From positions 1 through 7,645 of the forward strand of contig JAGVEK010000462.1 of NCBI GenBank assembly GCA_020058315.1: a stretch of DNA of 7,645 nt, read 5' to 3'. The notes below the pieces were generated by a model. That model saw nothing but the letters and a program-made list of their open reading frames with translations. It ran no database searches and was not told where the DNA came from. Numbering within the stretch: position 1 is the first letter of the stretch; each line of letters starts with the position of its first letter. This document shows, piece after piece, positions 1-6,299 of the stretch. Source of the DNA: Candidatus Zixiibacteriota bacterium. GTDB taxonomy: Bacteria; Zixibacteria; MSB-5A5; WJJR01. Made by a program: the position numbers and the translations under genes.

Positions 1-231
1 CTTCATATTACTCTGACACCCGATCAAATCGGGACTGGTCTGCTCGATAGTCTCGAGCAGGTCCTCACCCGATTCGACCGCGGCAACGGCATTTTATACT
101 TCTACTACCCGGTGGGGGACAGGACTGTTAAGGTGAAGTCGAACAGGGTGCGCCTCGAGGCATCACGGGAACTTGTCGATTCCTTAAGGGAACTCCTTGG
201 CACTGACGCTGTATTGTGTAGTAGAGCTTGA
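1..231 (+). CDS. dnaE: DNA polymerase III subunit alpha, C-terminal end (partial)
   Basis: This is the last 76 codons of an open frame that enters from the left edge and stops at TGA 229-231. The peptide begins LHITLTPDQIGTGLLDSLEQ and continues with an alternating beta pattern (ILYFYYPV, then VKVKSNRVRLEAS). It ends in an amphipathic helix, ELVDSLRELLG. This is the order seen at the extreme C-terminus of bacterial DnaE, which typically reads LHI-L, then a helix, then V-I-S---V-PS-ELV--L--LLG. DnaE is the catalytic subunit of the replicative polymerase, and this region lies in the C-terminal domain beyond the catalytic core. No catalytic residue is visible, so the call rests on the tail pattern. 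The frame agrees with the stop position and the next gene starts 65 bp downstream. A different protein with a similar tail is possible but unlikely. Confidence 0.83.
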   Translation, partial: LHITLTPDQIGTGLLDSLEQVLTRFDRGNGILYFYYPVGDRTVKVKSNRVRLEASRELVDSLRELLGTDAVLCSRA

Positions 232-232
232 T

Positions 233-264
233 CGGGCCGCCAAACGCGGCTTCCGCCCGGCCCG
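233..264 (+). terminator. Hairpin after dnaE, weak terminator candidate
   Basis: CGGGCCG (233-239) is perfectly complementary to CGGCCCG (258-264), and a second stem, GCGG 246-249 with CCGC 253-256, sits inside it. It starts 1 bp after the dnaE stop and ends 32 bp before the next start codon. There is no T run after it, so it may be a weak terminator, an mRNA-stabilising 3' end, or an incidental GC-rich stem. Confidence 0.35.
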
Positions 265-296
265 TAGATACACATGATTCGAGAACGAGGTAAACC

Positions 297-875
297 ATGA
301 CGAGAATTCGCAAGTGTGTGATCCTTCTGTGTACCATCGCGTTGATGACCGCCGTGGCCTTGGCCCAGGATGTCTCCCAGAAGAAGACTTCCAAGAAGAA
401 GACCAAGACTGATGCGGCCGTATCCTTGGAGTCTGCCTCGGCCAAGGAGATTGCGTGGCTTCCGTTTGATTCCGGCTTAGCCAAGGCCAAAACCGAGAGC
501 AAGGCCGTCGTGGTTGATTTTTTCACGACCTGGTGCGGCTGGTGTAAGAAGATGGACGCCACCACCTTCCGCGACTCTGCCGTGGTCGCGGCGTTCAACA
601 AGAACTTCATCGGTGTCCGTGTGAACGGCGATGCCACCTCGGCCTTCGTCACCCTCGAAGGAGAGAAGATGAGCGAACGCCAGTTGACGCAAACCTTTGC
701 CGTGCGCGGCTTTCCGACGTACTGGTTCCTCGATTCTGATGGTAAGAAGATCGGACCCGTGTCGGGCTACCAGGCCGCCAGTAACTTCATGTCCCTCTTG
801 AGGTATGTAGGTGAAAACCATTACAAGACCATGAGTTACGATAGCTACGTCAAGAAGGAAACTGGCAAAGGCTGA
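297..875 (+). CDS. Exported thioredoxin-fold protein with CGWC active site
   Basis: The 192-residue product starts with a clear export signal: RIRK, then a hydrophobic stretch to about residue 22, with a likely cleavage after A23 (ALA-QD). A lysine-rich linker follows (about residues 29-37, KKTSKKKTK), and then a thioredoxin-fold domain from about residue 50. The active site is WCGWCKK with cysteines at 80 and 83. The cis-proline loop is RGFPTYWFLD (P140), followed by the GKKIGPVSGY strand and turn. The layout resembles thioredoxin_7 / SoxW / DsbD-gamma-like periplasmic thiol-disulfide proteins, so a reductase or redox-partner role in the periplasm is inferred. The start is supported by GAGG (287-290) six bases before ATG. 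It lies just downstream of dnaE and before a second thioredoxin-like gene. The substrate is unknown. The lysine-rich linker is unusual and could touch anionic lipid or cell wall polymers. Confidence 0.85.
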   Translation: MTRIRKCVILLCTIALMTAVALAQDVSQKKTSKKKTKTDAAVSLESASAKEIAWLPFDSGLAKAKTESKAVVVDFFTTWCGWCKKMDATTFRDSAVVAAFNKNFIGVRVNGDATSAFVTLEGEKMSERQLTQTFAVRGFPTYWFLDSDGKKIGPVSGYQAASNFMSLLRYVGENHYKTMSYDSYVKKETGKG

Positions 876-980
876 ACTCATTCTGTAATCGGTCGAAAGA
901 TTCAGCAGGGTGGCTCATCGAAATCTGATTGAATACCGGATTAGGGCTGCCGGAGAAAGTTACAGGCGCCAAAGTTTCTG

Positions 981-1009
981 TTGACTCGTCAGCGCGGGGG
1001 CAATTAATT
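981..1009 (+). promoter_or_regulatory. Possible sigma-70-type promoter before the structured leader
   Basis: TTGACT (981-986) and TTAATT (1004-1009) are separated by 17 bases. The -35 box is close to TTGACA but the -10 box matches TATAAT at only three positions. Transcription would start near 1015, just before the palindrome at 1023 and the T7-ended hairpin. The position makes sense for a separate transcript covering the TlpA-like gene or a small RNA, but the match is weak. Confidence 0.25.
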
Positions 1010-1022
1010 CGCAAATTGACAA

Positions 1023-1037
1023 GGGTGCCCGGCACCC
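1023..1037 (+). repeat. Perfect 7-bp-arm palindrome
   Basis: GGGTGCC (1023-1029) and GGCACCC (1031-1037) flank a single C. It lies between the candidate promoter and the larger hairpin of the same leader. It could be a protein-binding operator as DNA; as RNA the one-base loop would force the inner pairs open. Confidence 0.5.
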
Positions 1038-1050
1038 ATCAGAGGATTTT

Positions 1051-1131
1051 CGGCTACCGTTGTTTCCGCACTTTATCCGAGTTTCCCTGCCCCCCTCTCG
1101 GATAAAATTGAACGACGGTAGCTGTTTTTTT
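1051..1131 (+). terminator. Two-part hairpin ending in T7: intrinsic terminator or attenuator
   Basis: The outer stem pairs 1051-1062 with 1113-1124: twelve consecutive pairs, two of them G-U. The inner stem pairs TTTATCCGAG (1072-1081) with CTCGGATAAA (1097-1106), ten perfect Watson-Crick pairs. The hairpin loop is 15 nt and an internal loop (1063-1071 and 1107-1112) separates the stems. Seven T residues follow directly at 1125-1131, giving the classic intrinsic-terminator layout. It ends 35 bp before the likely ATG of the TlpA-like gene and 256 bp after the preceding stop. It could therefore terminate the upstream transcript, attenuate the downstream gene, or end a small RNA begun near 1015. 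No known riboswitch core was recognised. Confidence 0.68.
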
Positions 1132-1165
1132 GGGGGAACCCGCCCAATCAGGGTACCCGCACCGC

Positions 1166-1773
1166 ATGCGAACGATTCACCAAAGACCAAAGGCATTGCT
1201 TATCGCGTGCGCCTTCGCCTTGGGCACGATCGCGCTCATGTTCTGGAACACCGCTTCCACCGGGGGCTCTGATCCCAAGGCCTCGCGTGAAGACGCGAGT
1301 ACGCAGGCGGTATCGAAGCCCAGTCCGGCCAGGACAGACGCCAACCGTTACGCCGCTCCCGATTTCGCTCTCCGGAGCATGGCTGGAGAGACCGTCCGCC
1401 TGAGCAATTATCGCGGGCACGTCGTCTTGGTTGATTTTTGGGCGACCTGGTGTGGCCGTGCCGTGCATCGATCCCGGATCTGGTCTCCTTGCACGATTCT
1501 TACAACAAGTCCGGCTTTGATATCCTCGGTGTTGCTCTGGAGCGCGGAGGCACCGATGCTCTGAAGTCTTTCGCGAGCATGTACAAGATTCCGTATCCCA
1601 TTCTGATCGGCGATCGGGACGTTGTTGTCAAGTACGGCAGCTTCACGGGGATCCCGACGGCCTTTCTCATCGGTCGTGACGGGACAATCCGCGAGCAATG
1701 GGTTGGCACCCAGCCGCGGGACGTAGTCGAAAAAGCCGTCAAATATCTCCTCAAAGAACCAATTCCGGGTTAG
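1166..1773 (+). pseudogene. TlpA-like membrane-anchored thioredoxin, frameshifted at its active site
   Basis: Two overlapping frames together give one complete TlpA/ResA-like protein of about 202 residues. The first runs from ATG 1166 through a hydrophobic anchor (about residues 10-27), a low-complexity linker, and the domain start YAAPDFAL...GETVRLSNYRGHVVLVDFWATWCG. It then goes out of frame at 1457. The second frame resumes with PCRASIPDLV, then the GIPTAFLIGRDG cis-proline loop, and ends at TAG 1771-1773. Restoring one C in GGCCGTGCC (1454-1462) recreates WCGPCRASIP exactly, with the first cysteine at residue 96. Such proteins reduce disulfides in the periplasm, for example during cytochrome c or outer-membrane protein maturation. 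ATG 1166 is preferred because it gives a charged n-region followed by a membrane span; an upstream in-frame TTG at 1130 overlaps the T7 run. As written, the protein lacks its second catalytic cysteine. The cause is either a recent mutation or a base-calling error. Confidence 0.82.
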
Positions 1774-1836
1774 TCACCCCGCTCCGTCACCCCAACTTCC
1801 AGCCAGCGAGCAGACGTAGTGGGAAGAGCAATGTGG

Positions 1837-1867
1837 CGCGGGCGCCCTCGCCCGCGTTTTCTTTCTT
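1837..1867 (+). terminator. Strong intrinsic terminator after the TlpA-like gene
   Basis: CGCGGGCG (1837-1844) pairs perfectly with CGCCCGCG (1849-1856) around the loop CCCT, and TTTTCTTTCTT follows. It lies 63 bp past the stop, so the TlpA-like transcript ends here and mlaE must have its own promoter. Confidence 0.87.
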
Positions 1868-1875
1868 CAATATAC

Positions 1876-1930
1876 TGCTGGGTGGCCCACCAGAAGCGAG
1901 TCCCGCTTGCGGGACGGAGCGGATGGTGGG
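1876..1930 (+). repeat. Dispersed hairpin repeat, copy A
   Basis: The core (1881-1930, 50 nt) aligns without gaps to 6208-6257: 16 of the first 18 bases and all of the last 12 agree. The middle 20 differ but still form a stem, here GTCCCGC (1900-1906) with GCGGGAC (1909-1915). An outer pairing, CCCACC (1886-1891) with GGTGGG (1925-1930), encloses it. Its 5' part, from TGCTGGGT at 1876, also matches the minus-strand copy at 6300-6333. There is no T run, so it is not a standard terminator. Confidence 0.7.
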
Positions 1931-2030
1931 GGCGCGGAACTCACCGGGGTCCCCGCACGCTTGAGCCTCCTCCGCCTCACCTGCCCCCTTCCTCATTGCG
2001 CCGCTTCTCCGCCAAGCCGATACTTCTGAT

Positions 2031-2804
2031 GTGGAGTTAATCCGGGACATCGGCCGCCGCTTCCTTCGTCTCATCTCTTATGTTGGCGGGCTATCTGTGA
2101 TGGTGTGGCGCCTGTTGGGGGTGTTGCCCCAGTTCCTGAGTTCCATTCGACTTGTCGTGTATCAGATGCTCACCATGGGCGTCCGTTCCCTGCCCTTGAT
2201 CATCCTGACCTCGGTCTTTACCGGCGCGGTCTCGGCGTGGCAGGCAGCCTATCAATTCCAGAATTTCGTGCCCATGCGCTACCTTGGGACGGCTGTTGGC
2301 AAAGCGGTCGTAATCGAACTGGCGCCCGTCCTTACGGCGCTGGTTGTCGCGGGCCGAGTCGGTGCGTCGATTGCTGCTGAACTCGGCACGATGCGCGTGA
2401 CCGAGCAAATAGATGCACTGGAAGTCATGGGTATCGATCCGGTCCGCTACCTGGTCATGCCACGCGTGGTCTCCGGCGCCGTGATGCTCCCGGTGCTGGT
2501 GCTGTTTTCCGACTTCATCGCAATCATGGGTGCACTGGTCGTGGCTGTCGTGATGGTCCATCTTCCCGCCACCACATTCCTCAACGGTGTCAAACTGTTC
2601 TTCCACATGTCCGACATGTACGCCGGGCTTTTCAAGGCTGCGATCTTTGGGATCATCATCTCCCTGATCGGATGTTATCAGGGATTCCAGACACGCGGCG
2701 GCGCAGAAGGTGTGGGACGGTCGACGACCGGTGCTGTGGTCATCGCGTCGGTCTTGATTCTCATCTCCGACTACCTGATTGCGACCGCGCTCTTCCGGGT
2801 ATAG
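2031..2804 (+). CDS. mlaE: MlaE-family phospholipid ABC transporter permease
   Basis: The 257-residue integral membrane protein is of the usual MlaE (Ttg2B) length. It has about five to six hydrophobic spans: residues ~40-70, ~92-112, ~146-175, ~200-220 and ~235-255, plus an N-terminal interfacial helix. The family core is clear: IELAPVLTALVVAGRVGAS (from I95) runs into AAELGTMRVTEQIDALEVMG (from A115), followed by DPVRYLVMPRV. In characterised systems two MlaE subunits pair with the ATPase MlaF and an MCE-ring protein (MlaD) to move glycerophospholipids between inner and outer membrane. The start is GTG 2031, the first usual start codon in an open frame. No Shine-Dalgarno site is visible upstream, where the DNA is pyrimidine-rich. 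The next gene starts 2 bp after the stop, so the two are one operon. The N-terminus is the least certain part. Confidence 0.93.
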   Translation: MELIRDIGRRFLRLISYVGGLSVMVWRLLGVLPQFLSSIRLVVYQMLTMGVRSLPLIILTSVFTGAVSAWQAAYQFQNFVPMRYLGTAVGKAVVIELAPVLTALVVAGRVGASIAAELGTMRVTEQIDALEVMGIDPVRYLVMPRVVSGAVMLPVLVLFSDFIAIMGALVVAVVMVHLPATTFLNGVKLFFHMSDMYAGLFKAAIFGIIISLIGCYQGFQTRGGAEGVGRSTTGAVVIASVLILISDYLIATALFRV

Positions 2805-2806
2805 CG

Positions 2807-3553
2807 ATGATCGAGATTCACGGACTCACAAAGTCGTTTGAACGCCGGGTCGTGCTCGATCGTGTGGACCTCGACATCGCCCAAGGGGAGACCCTGGTCG
2901 TGATCGGCCGCTCCGGCTGCGGCAAGAGTGTGCTGCTAAAACATGTCCTCGGCCTGATGGAACCCGATGCCGGCTCCGTCACCATCGACGGCAAGCGTCT
3001 CGATCAACTCGACCGCGCCCAGCTCTACCAATTGCGCATGCGCTGCGGTGTCTTGTTCCAGGGTGGTGCGCTCTTCGATTCGATGACCGTCGCGGAGAAT
3101 GTTGGCTTGGGCCTCTCGGAAAACACGACCAAGTCAAAATCAGAGATCAGCGACATCGTGGCCGAACGCCTCGCATGGGTGGGACTGGAGGGGATTGGCC
3201 ACCGCTCCACCTCCGAACTGTCCGGTGGAATGCGCAAACGCGCCGCGCTGGCACGCGCCATTGCCATGGATCCCGAGATCGTCCTCTACGACGAACCCAC
3301 CACCGGCCTCGACCCCATCACCGCCGAGGGGATCAACGATCTCATCGTGAATCTGCGCGAACGCCTCAAAGTCACCGCCATCGCCGTCACTCACGACATG
3401 AATTCCGCCTTCAAAATCGGTGACCGTATCGCCATGCTCCACAACGGCCAGATCATCTTCGACGGCTCCGTCGACCAAGCCCGGACATCCACTGACCCGA
3501 TCCTCCAGCAGTTCATCGTCGGCGCGACGACGGGGCCGTTGGAACCGCTGTAG
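2807..3553 (+). CDS. mlaF: MlaF-family ATP-binding protein of the lipid transporter
   Basis: The 248-residue ABC ATPase has all motifs intact: Walker A GRSGCGKS (34-41), Q-loop Q85 in LFQGGALFDSMTV, signature LSGGMRKRAALARA (from 138), Walker B IVLYDEPTTGLDP (from 158) and switch histidine H196 in THD. The LFQGGALFDSMTVAENV stretch and the LSGGMRKR form of the signature are typical of MlaF/Ttg2A rather than other ABC importers. It would power the MlaE permease on the cytoplasmic face of the inner membrane. ATG 2807 is chosen because homology begins at once (MIEIHGLTKSF) and it lies 2 bp after the mlaE stop, consistent with translational coupling; the frame is open further upstream inside mlaE. 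No mlaD (MCE protein) follows: 50 bp past the stop begins a set of inverted repeats, and the next gene is unrelated. Confidence 0.94.
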   Translation: MIEIHGLTKSFERRVVLDRVDLDIAQGETLVVIGRSGCGKSVLLKHVLGLMEPDAGSVTIDGKRLDQLDRAQLYQLRMRCGVLFQGGALFDSMTVAENVGLGLSENTTKSKSEISDIVAERLAWVGLEGIGHRSTSELSGGMRKRAALARAIAMDPEIVLYDEPTTGLDPITAEGINDLIVNLRERLKVTAIAVTHDMNSAFKIGDRIAMLHNGQIIFDGSVDQARTSTDPILQQFIVGATTGPLEPL

Positions 3554-3603
3554 CCGATGAAGCTGAGAACCGAATCTGCGTGACCTGCCCAAGAAGCCGG
3601 GTG

Positions 3604-3649
3604 CTTGTCCGTGTCTTCTTCTCACCGTCCGAAGAAAGACACGGACAAG
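3604..3649 (+). promoter_or_regulatory. Upstream hairpin competing with the terminator stem
   Basis: CTTGTCCGTGTC (3604-3615) pairs perfectly with GACACGGACAAG (3638-3649), and the stem continues TTCTTC (3616-3621) with GAAGAA (3631-3636), leaving A3637 bulged. The loop is 9 nt (3622-3630). Its 3' arm shares 3640-3649 with the 5' arm of the terminator stem that follows, so both cannot form fully in one RNA. This is the geometry of an attenuator or antiterminator. Confidence 0.6.
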
Positions 3650-3690
3650 GAAAACCGGGCAAAAGAGCCGCCCGGTTTTCCTTGTCCGTG
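3640..3690 (+). terminator. 21-bp perfect inverted repeat, probable bidirectional terminator
   Basis: Positions 3640-3660 and 3670-3690 are exact reverse complements over 21 bases around the 9-nt loop AAAAGAGCC. The top of the stem is GC-rich (CCGGGC with GCCCGG) and flanked by AAAA on the left and TTTT on the right, as in intrinsic terminators working on either strand. It lies about 90 bp after mlaF and 137 bp before the adenosyltransferase gene, so it most likely ends the mlaEF transcript. Confidence 0.75.
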
Positions 3691-3800
3691 GCACACGTGT
3701 ACTCTGACCGTCGTGCTGATCGATTGAGGTCGTGCAACACGCATCGAAGATCGCGCCCTCGCCGCAGATTCCCCTTGGCGCCACGACCACCTCCCTGCAT

Positions 3801-3821
3801 CCTTCAACAACCTTGAAGGAG
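3801..3821 (+). promoter_or_regulatory. Ribosome-binding site inside a small hairpin
   Basis: The Shine-Dalgarno sequence AAGGAG (3816-3821) lies five bases before ATG 3827 and fixes that start. CCTTCAA (3801-3807) is perfectly complementary to TTGAAGG (3813-3819), with the 5-nt loop CAACC. Folding would hide most of the ribosome-binding site, so translation may be structure-controlled. No cobalamin riboswitch consensus was seen upstream. Confidence 0.45.
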
Positions 3822-3826
3822 CCCCC

Positions 3827-4384
3827 ATGCAACCCGACCCGCCCAAAATCCAAATCCGCAAAGGTCTCGTGGTCTGCTACACCGGTGACGGCAAAGGGAA
3901 GACTACGGCCGCGCTGGGGTTGTGCGTTCGCGCCACCGGTTACAATCTGCGCACTTTGATCTGGCAATTCATCAAAGGGTCTTGGCACTACGGCGAACTG
4001 GATGGCATTAAGCGCCTCGAGCCCTATGTTGAACTTCGCCAAAAGGGTGAAGGGTTTGTCGGCATTGTCGATGACAAGAAACCCCGCGAAGTGCATCGCC
4101 AGGCCGCCCTGGAGGCGCTCGACGAGGTGAAGGTCGAAATCGCCTCTGGAAACTGGCACGTGGTGATCCTTGATGAAATTTTCGTTGGCTGCCAGTTGGG
4201 TTTCTTGACCGCCCACGATCTGATTGCATTGATCGCGCAAAAGCCTGCGAATGTGCACCTCGTCATGACTGGCCGTGGCGCTCCGCAGGAGGTGCTGGAC
4301 GCGGCCGATCTCGTGACGGAGATGCGCGAGATCAAACATCCCTACCAGAAGGGCGAATTGGCGCAGAAGGGAATCGACTATTGA
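3827..4384 (+). CDS. cobO: Corrinoid adenosyltransferase (CobO/BtuR family)
   Basis: The 185-residue protein belongs to the P-loop corrinoid adenosyltransferases (EC 2.5.1.17), which transfer the 5'-deoxyadenosyl group of ATP to reduced cobalt in cob(I)alamin or its precursors, in the cytoplasm. Visible hallmarks are the P-loop TGDGKGKTTAALGL (G20-T27), the substrate-contact region WQFIKGSWHYGEL (46-58), LRQKGEGF (70-77), VVILDEI (112-118), MTGRGAP (147-153), the ADLVTEMREIKHPY segment, and the C-terminus QKGELAQKGIDY, which closely matches the family's ending. Length is normal. The segment after LDEI (FVGCQLGFLT) departs from the usual NYAL-YGL-type sequence. The start is set by AAGGAG five bases upstream. 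No other cobalamin-synthesis gene is in view, so it may serve either de novo synthesis or salvage. Confidence 0.95.
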   Translation: MQPDPPKIQIRKGLVVCYTGDGKGKTTAALGLCVRATGYNLRTLIWQFIKGSWHYGELDGIKRLEPYVELRQKGEGFVGIVDDKKPREVHRQAALEALDEVKVEIASGNWHVVILDEIFVGCQLGFLTAHDLIALIAQKPANVHLVMTGRGAPQEVLDAADLVTEMREIKHPYQKGELAQKGIDY

Positions 4385-4561
4385 GCAGTCCGGTGCAGCA
4401 CTGTGCAACATCGGGACAGCGCAAGCAGCTTCACCTTTGTGCGCATTTCGACCCCATTTCTCCCTTCTGAGTTGCCCCGGTTGCTCTGAATCGTTTTTCG
4501 CTCCGCCCCGGCAATTCTATCGCTGAATTGTCCTGATTTAGCGCCCGATACTACTGGTGAC

Positions 4562-6136
4562 ATGACCGACTTGCCACTTCCGTCAGTGCCGACGAATTCC
4601 TCCATCGGGACAGTTCTTGTCGTCGATGATGACGCCATGATCCGGCGTTTGCTTCACGATTGTCTGGAGCACGAAATGGGATTGCGTGTGATCGCAACCG
4701 GCACCGCGCTGGAAGCCGGACGAATCCTTGCCGCCCAGCCCGTGGCGCTGCTGATCACGGATCTGATGCTGGACGACGCCAGCGGCGTGGATGTCATCCG
4801 CGCGGCGCACGCACACCAGCCCGATCTTGTCTCCATTCTCATCACCGGGTATCCGACCGTCGAGACGGCGATCGAGGCGATGCAGCTTGGTGTCGATGAC
4901 TACCTTCTCAAACCATTCAAAGTGCAGCACCTGATCGCAACGGTGCGTCGTGCCCTGGAGCGGGGCCGTCTGCGCCGCGATAACATGCAACTGCGTGAGC
5001 AGGTGGCGATCTCCGAACTCGTGCGCGCCATCGGGTCAACCCTGGAGCTGGATCAGTTGCTGGGCATGGTCATTGAAACTGTCCGCCGCGAATTCTCCGC
5101 TCAGGCGGCCTCGATTCTCCTTCGCGCCGGCTCACGTCCCGGACTTCAGTTGCAGGTCATGGACGGTGAACGTGGCTTGGCGCACAATCAGGCCTATCTG
5201 GATTTTCTCGGGGGAACGGCTCCCTCGGTGCAGACCGGGCTGGCCACAGGGCGCACGATTGTTCTGAGCGGACAGCAGACCGACATGTTCGACTCCGATA
5301 AGCGTGAACACGACTTGATCTGCCAGCCACTGGTCGCCAAGGGATCGGTGATTGGCGTCCTCAACATCATCCGCAAGTCCGACGCCGGCCCCTGCGGTGA
5401 AGGGACAATGCGCTCAATTGAAATCACCGCTGCCCAGGCGGCCATTGCGATTGAGAACTCCCGGCTCTACAAGAACGTCCAGTGCGCCTACATGGACACA
5501 GTCTCAGCGCTTGCCAACGCGATTGAAACGCGGGATCCGTACACGCGCGGCCACACCGACAGAGTGAAGGTGCTGGCCCAGGCCATCGCCCGCCAGATGG
5601 GATGGGGAGTTGAGCAGTTGTTCGACTTATGGATCGGCTGCACACTGCACGACATCGGCAAGATCGGCGTGCCGGACCAGATCTTGAGAAAACCCGGCCC
5701 CCTCACGCCGGAGGAATTCGCCCAGATGAGACGGCACCCTGAAATCGGGGCAACGATCATCCAGGGTATCCCTTTCCTGAAACCGGCGGTCCCCTACGTG
5801 TATTACCACCACGAGCGATTTGACGGAAAGGGATATCCCACGGGGTTGGCAGGGGATAAGATCCCCATCGAAGGACGGATACTGGCCGTGGTTGACACTT
5901 TTGATGCCGTCACTTCAGACCGGCCATACCGGCAGGCCGGTTCACTTGGTGATGCCCGCCACGAACTGGTGACCTGTGCCGGTACGCAATTCGATCCAAC
6001 TCTGGTAAACAGCTTCCTCGAGATTCTGGATACCCAGAAGTTTCCCTGGATCGACAGTGCTTCTTCGCGCAATGCCGCACGATCGCGTCCAGCCACGATT
6101 CCCGTCGAGAATCCTCTTCACAGTTCGGCCGTGTGA
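4562..6136 (+). CDS. REC-GAF-HD-GYP response regulator, predicted c-di-GMP phosphodiesterase
   Basis: The 524-residue protein has three domains. Residues ~17-130 are a receiver domain: acidic pocket D22-D24 in VLVVDDD, phosphoacceptor D67 in LLITDLMLDD, T95 in ILITGYP and K117 in LLKPF. Residues ~140-300 form a GAF sensor domain, from ISELVRAIGSTLELDQLL to IGVLNIIRK...AIAIENSRLY. Residues ~310-490 form an HD-GYP domain with GHTDR (330-334), HDIGKIGVPDQIL (H363, D364), and HHERFDGKGYPTGLAG (from H416), followed by GRILAVVDTFDAVTSDRPYR. All metal-ligand motifs and the GYP signature are intact, so it should hydrolyse cyclic di-GMP under control of phosphorylation and a GAF ligand. No sensor kinase is adjacent, so its partner is encoded elsewhere. 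ATG 4562 fits the domain start, but GGTGA one base before it is too close for a normal ribosome-binding site. Confidence 0.94.
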   Translation: MTDLPLPSVPTNSSIGTVLVVDDDAMIRRLLHDCLEHEMGLRVIATGTALEAGRILAAQPVALLITDLMLDDASGVDVIRAAHAHQPDLVSILITGYPTVETAIEAMQLGVDDYLLKPFKVQHLIATVRRALERGRLRRDNMQLREQVAISELVRAIGSTLELDQLLGMVIETVRREFSAQAASILLRAGSRPGLQLQVMDGERGLAHNQAYLDFLGGTAPSVQTGLATGRTIVLSGQQTDMFDSDKREHDLICQPLVAKGSVIGVLNIIRKSDAGPCGEGTMRSIEITAAQAAIAIENSRLYKNVQCAYMDTVSALANAIETRDPYTRGHTDRVKVLAQAIARQMGWGVEQLFDLWIGCTLHDIGKIGVPDQILRKPGPLTPEEFAQMRRHPEIGATIIQGIPFLKPAVPYVYYHHERFDGKGYPTGLAGDKIPIEGRILAVVDTFDAVTSDRPYRQAGSLGDARHELVTCAGTQFDPTLVNSFLEILDTQKFPWIDSASSRNAARSRPATIPVENPLHSSAV

Positions 6137-6207
6137 TTTCTCCGCGGCGAATTTCCCTTCTTGGTTGCGCGGTCGGTCAACTCAACCATGATTGTTGCCG
6201 TGTGGCC

Positions 6208-6257
6208 GGTGGCCCGCCAGGAGCGCTCTCGGCGAAGCCGAGTGCGCGGATGGTGGG
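6208..6257 (+). repeat. Dispersed hairpin repeat, copy B
   Basis: This 50-nt element has the same length and conserved ends as 1881-1930. The central stem here is CTCGGC (6228-6233) with GCCGAG (6237-6242) and loop GAA, different in sequence from copy A but in the same place. The outer pairing CCCGCC (6213-6218) with GGTGGG (6252-6257) keeps its fold through one G-U pair where copy A has A-U. Confidence 0.68.
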
Positions 6258-6299
6258 ATTCTTGGCGCATCACCCGATGCTTGCCCGCCGCACCGCCTT

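Noticed and set aside
1451..1464. Programmed ribosomal frameshifting in the TlpA-like gene
   Set aside because: There is no slippery heptamer, stop codon or stimulatory hairpin at the junction. Adding one base restores the exact conserved motif, so a deletion or a read error is simpler.
3554..3826. A possible cobalamin riboswitch upstream of cobO
   Set aside because: I could not find the B12-box-like GCCACTG or the expected multi-stem core; the visible structure is explained by the terminator-type repeats.
3140..4411. A 423-codon open frame on the minus strand
   Set aside because: It lies opposite mlaF and cobO, whose motifs are unmistakable, and spans their terminator. Its peptide has no recognisable domain, and a long antisense frame is expected in GC-rich coding DNA.
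4409..4613. An 11-base direct repeat (CATCGGGACAG at 4409-4418 region and 4603-4613)
   Set aside because: It is short, one copy lies inside coding sequence, and no symmetry or further copies suggest a binding site.
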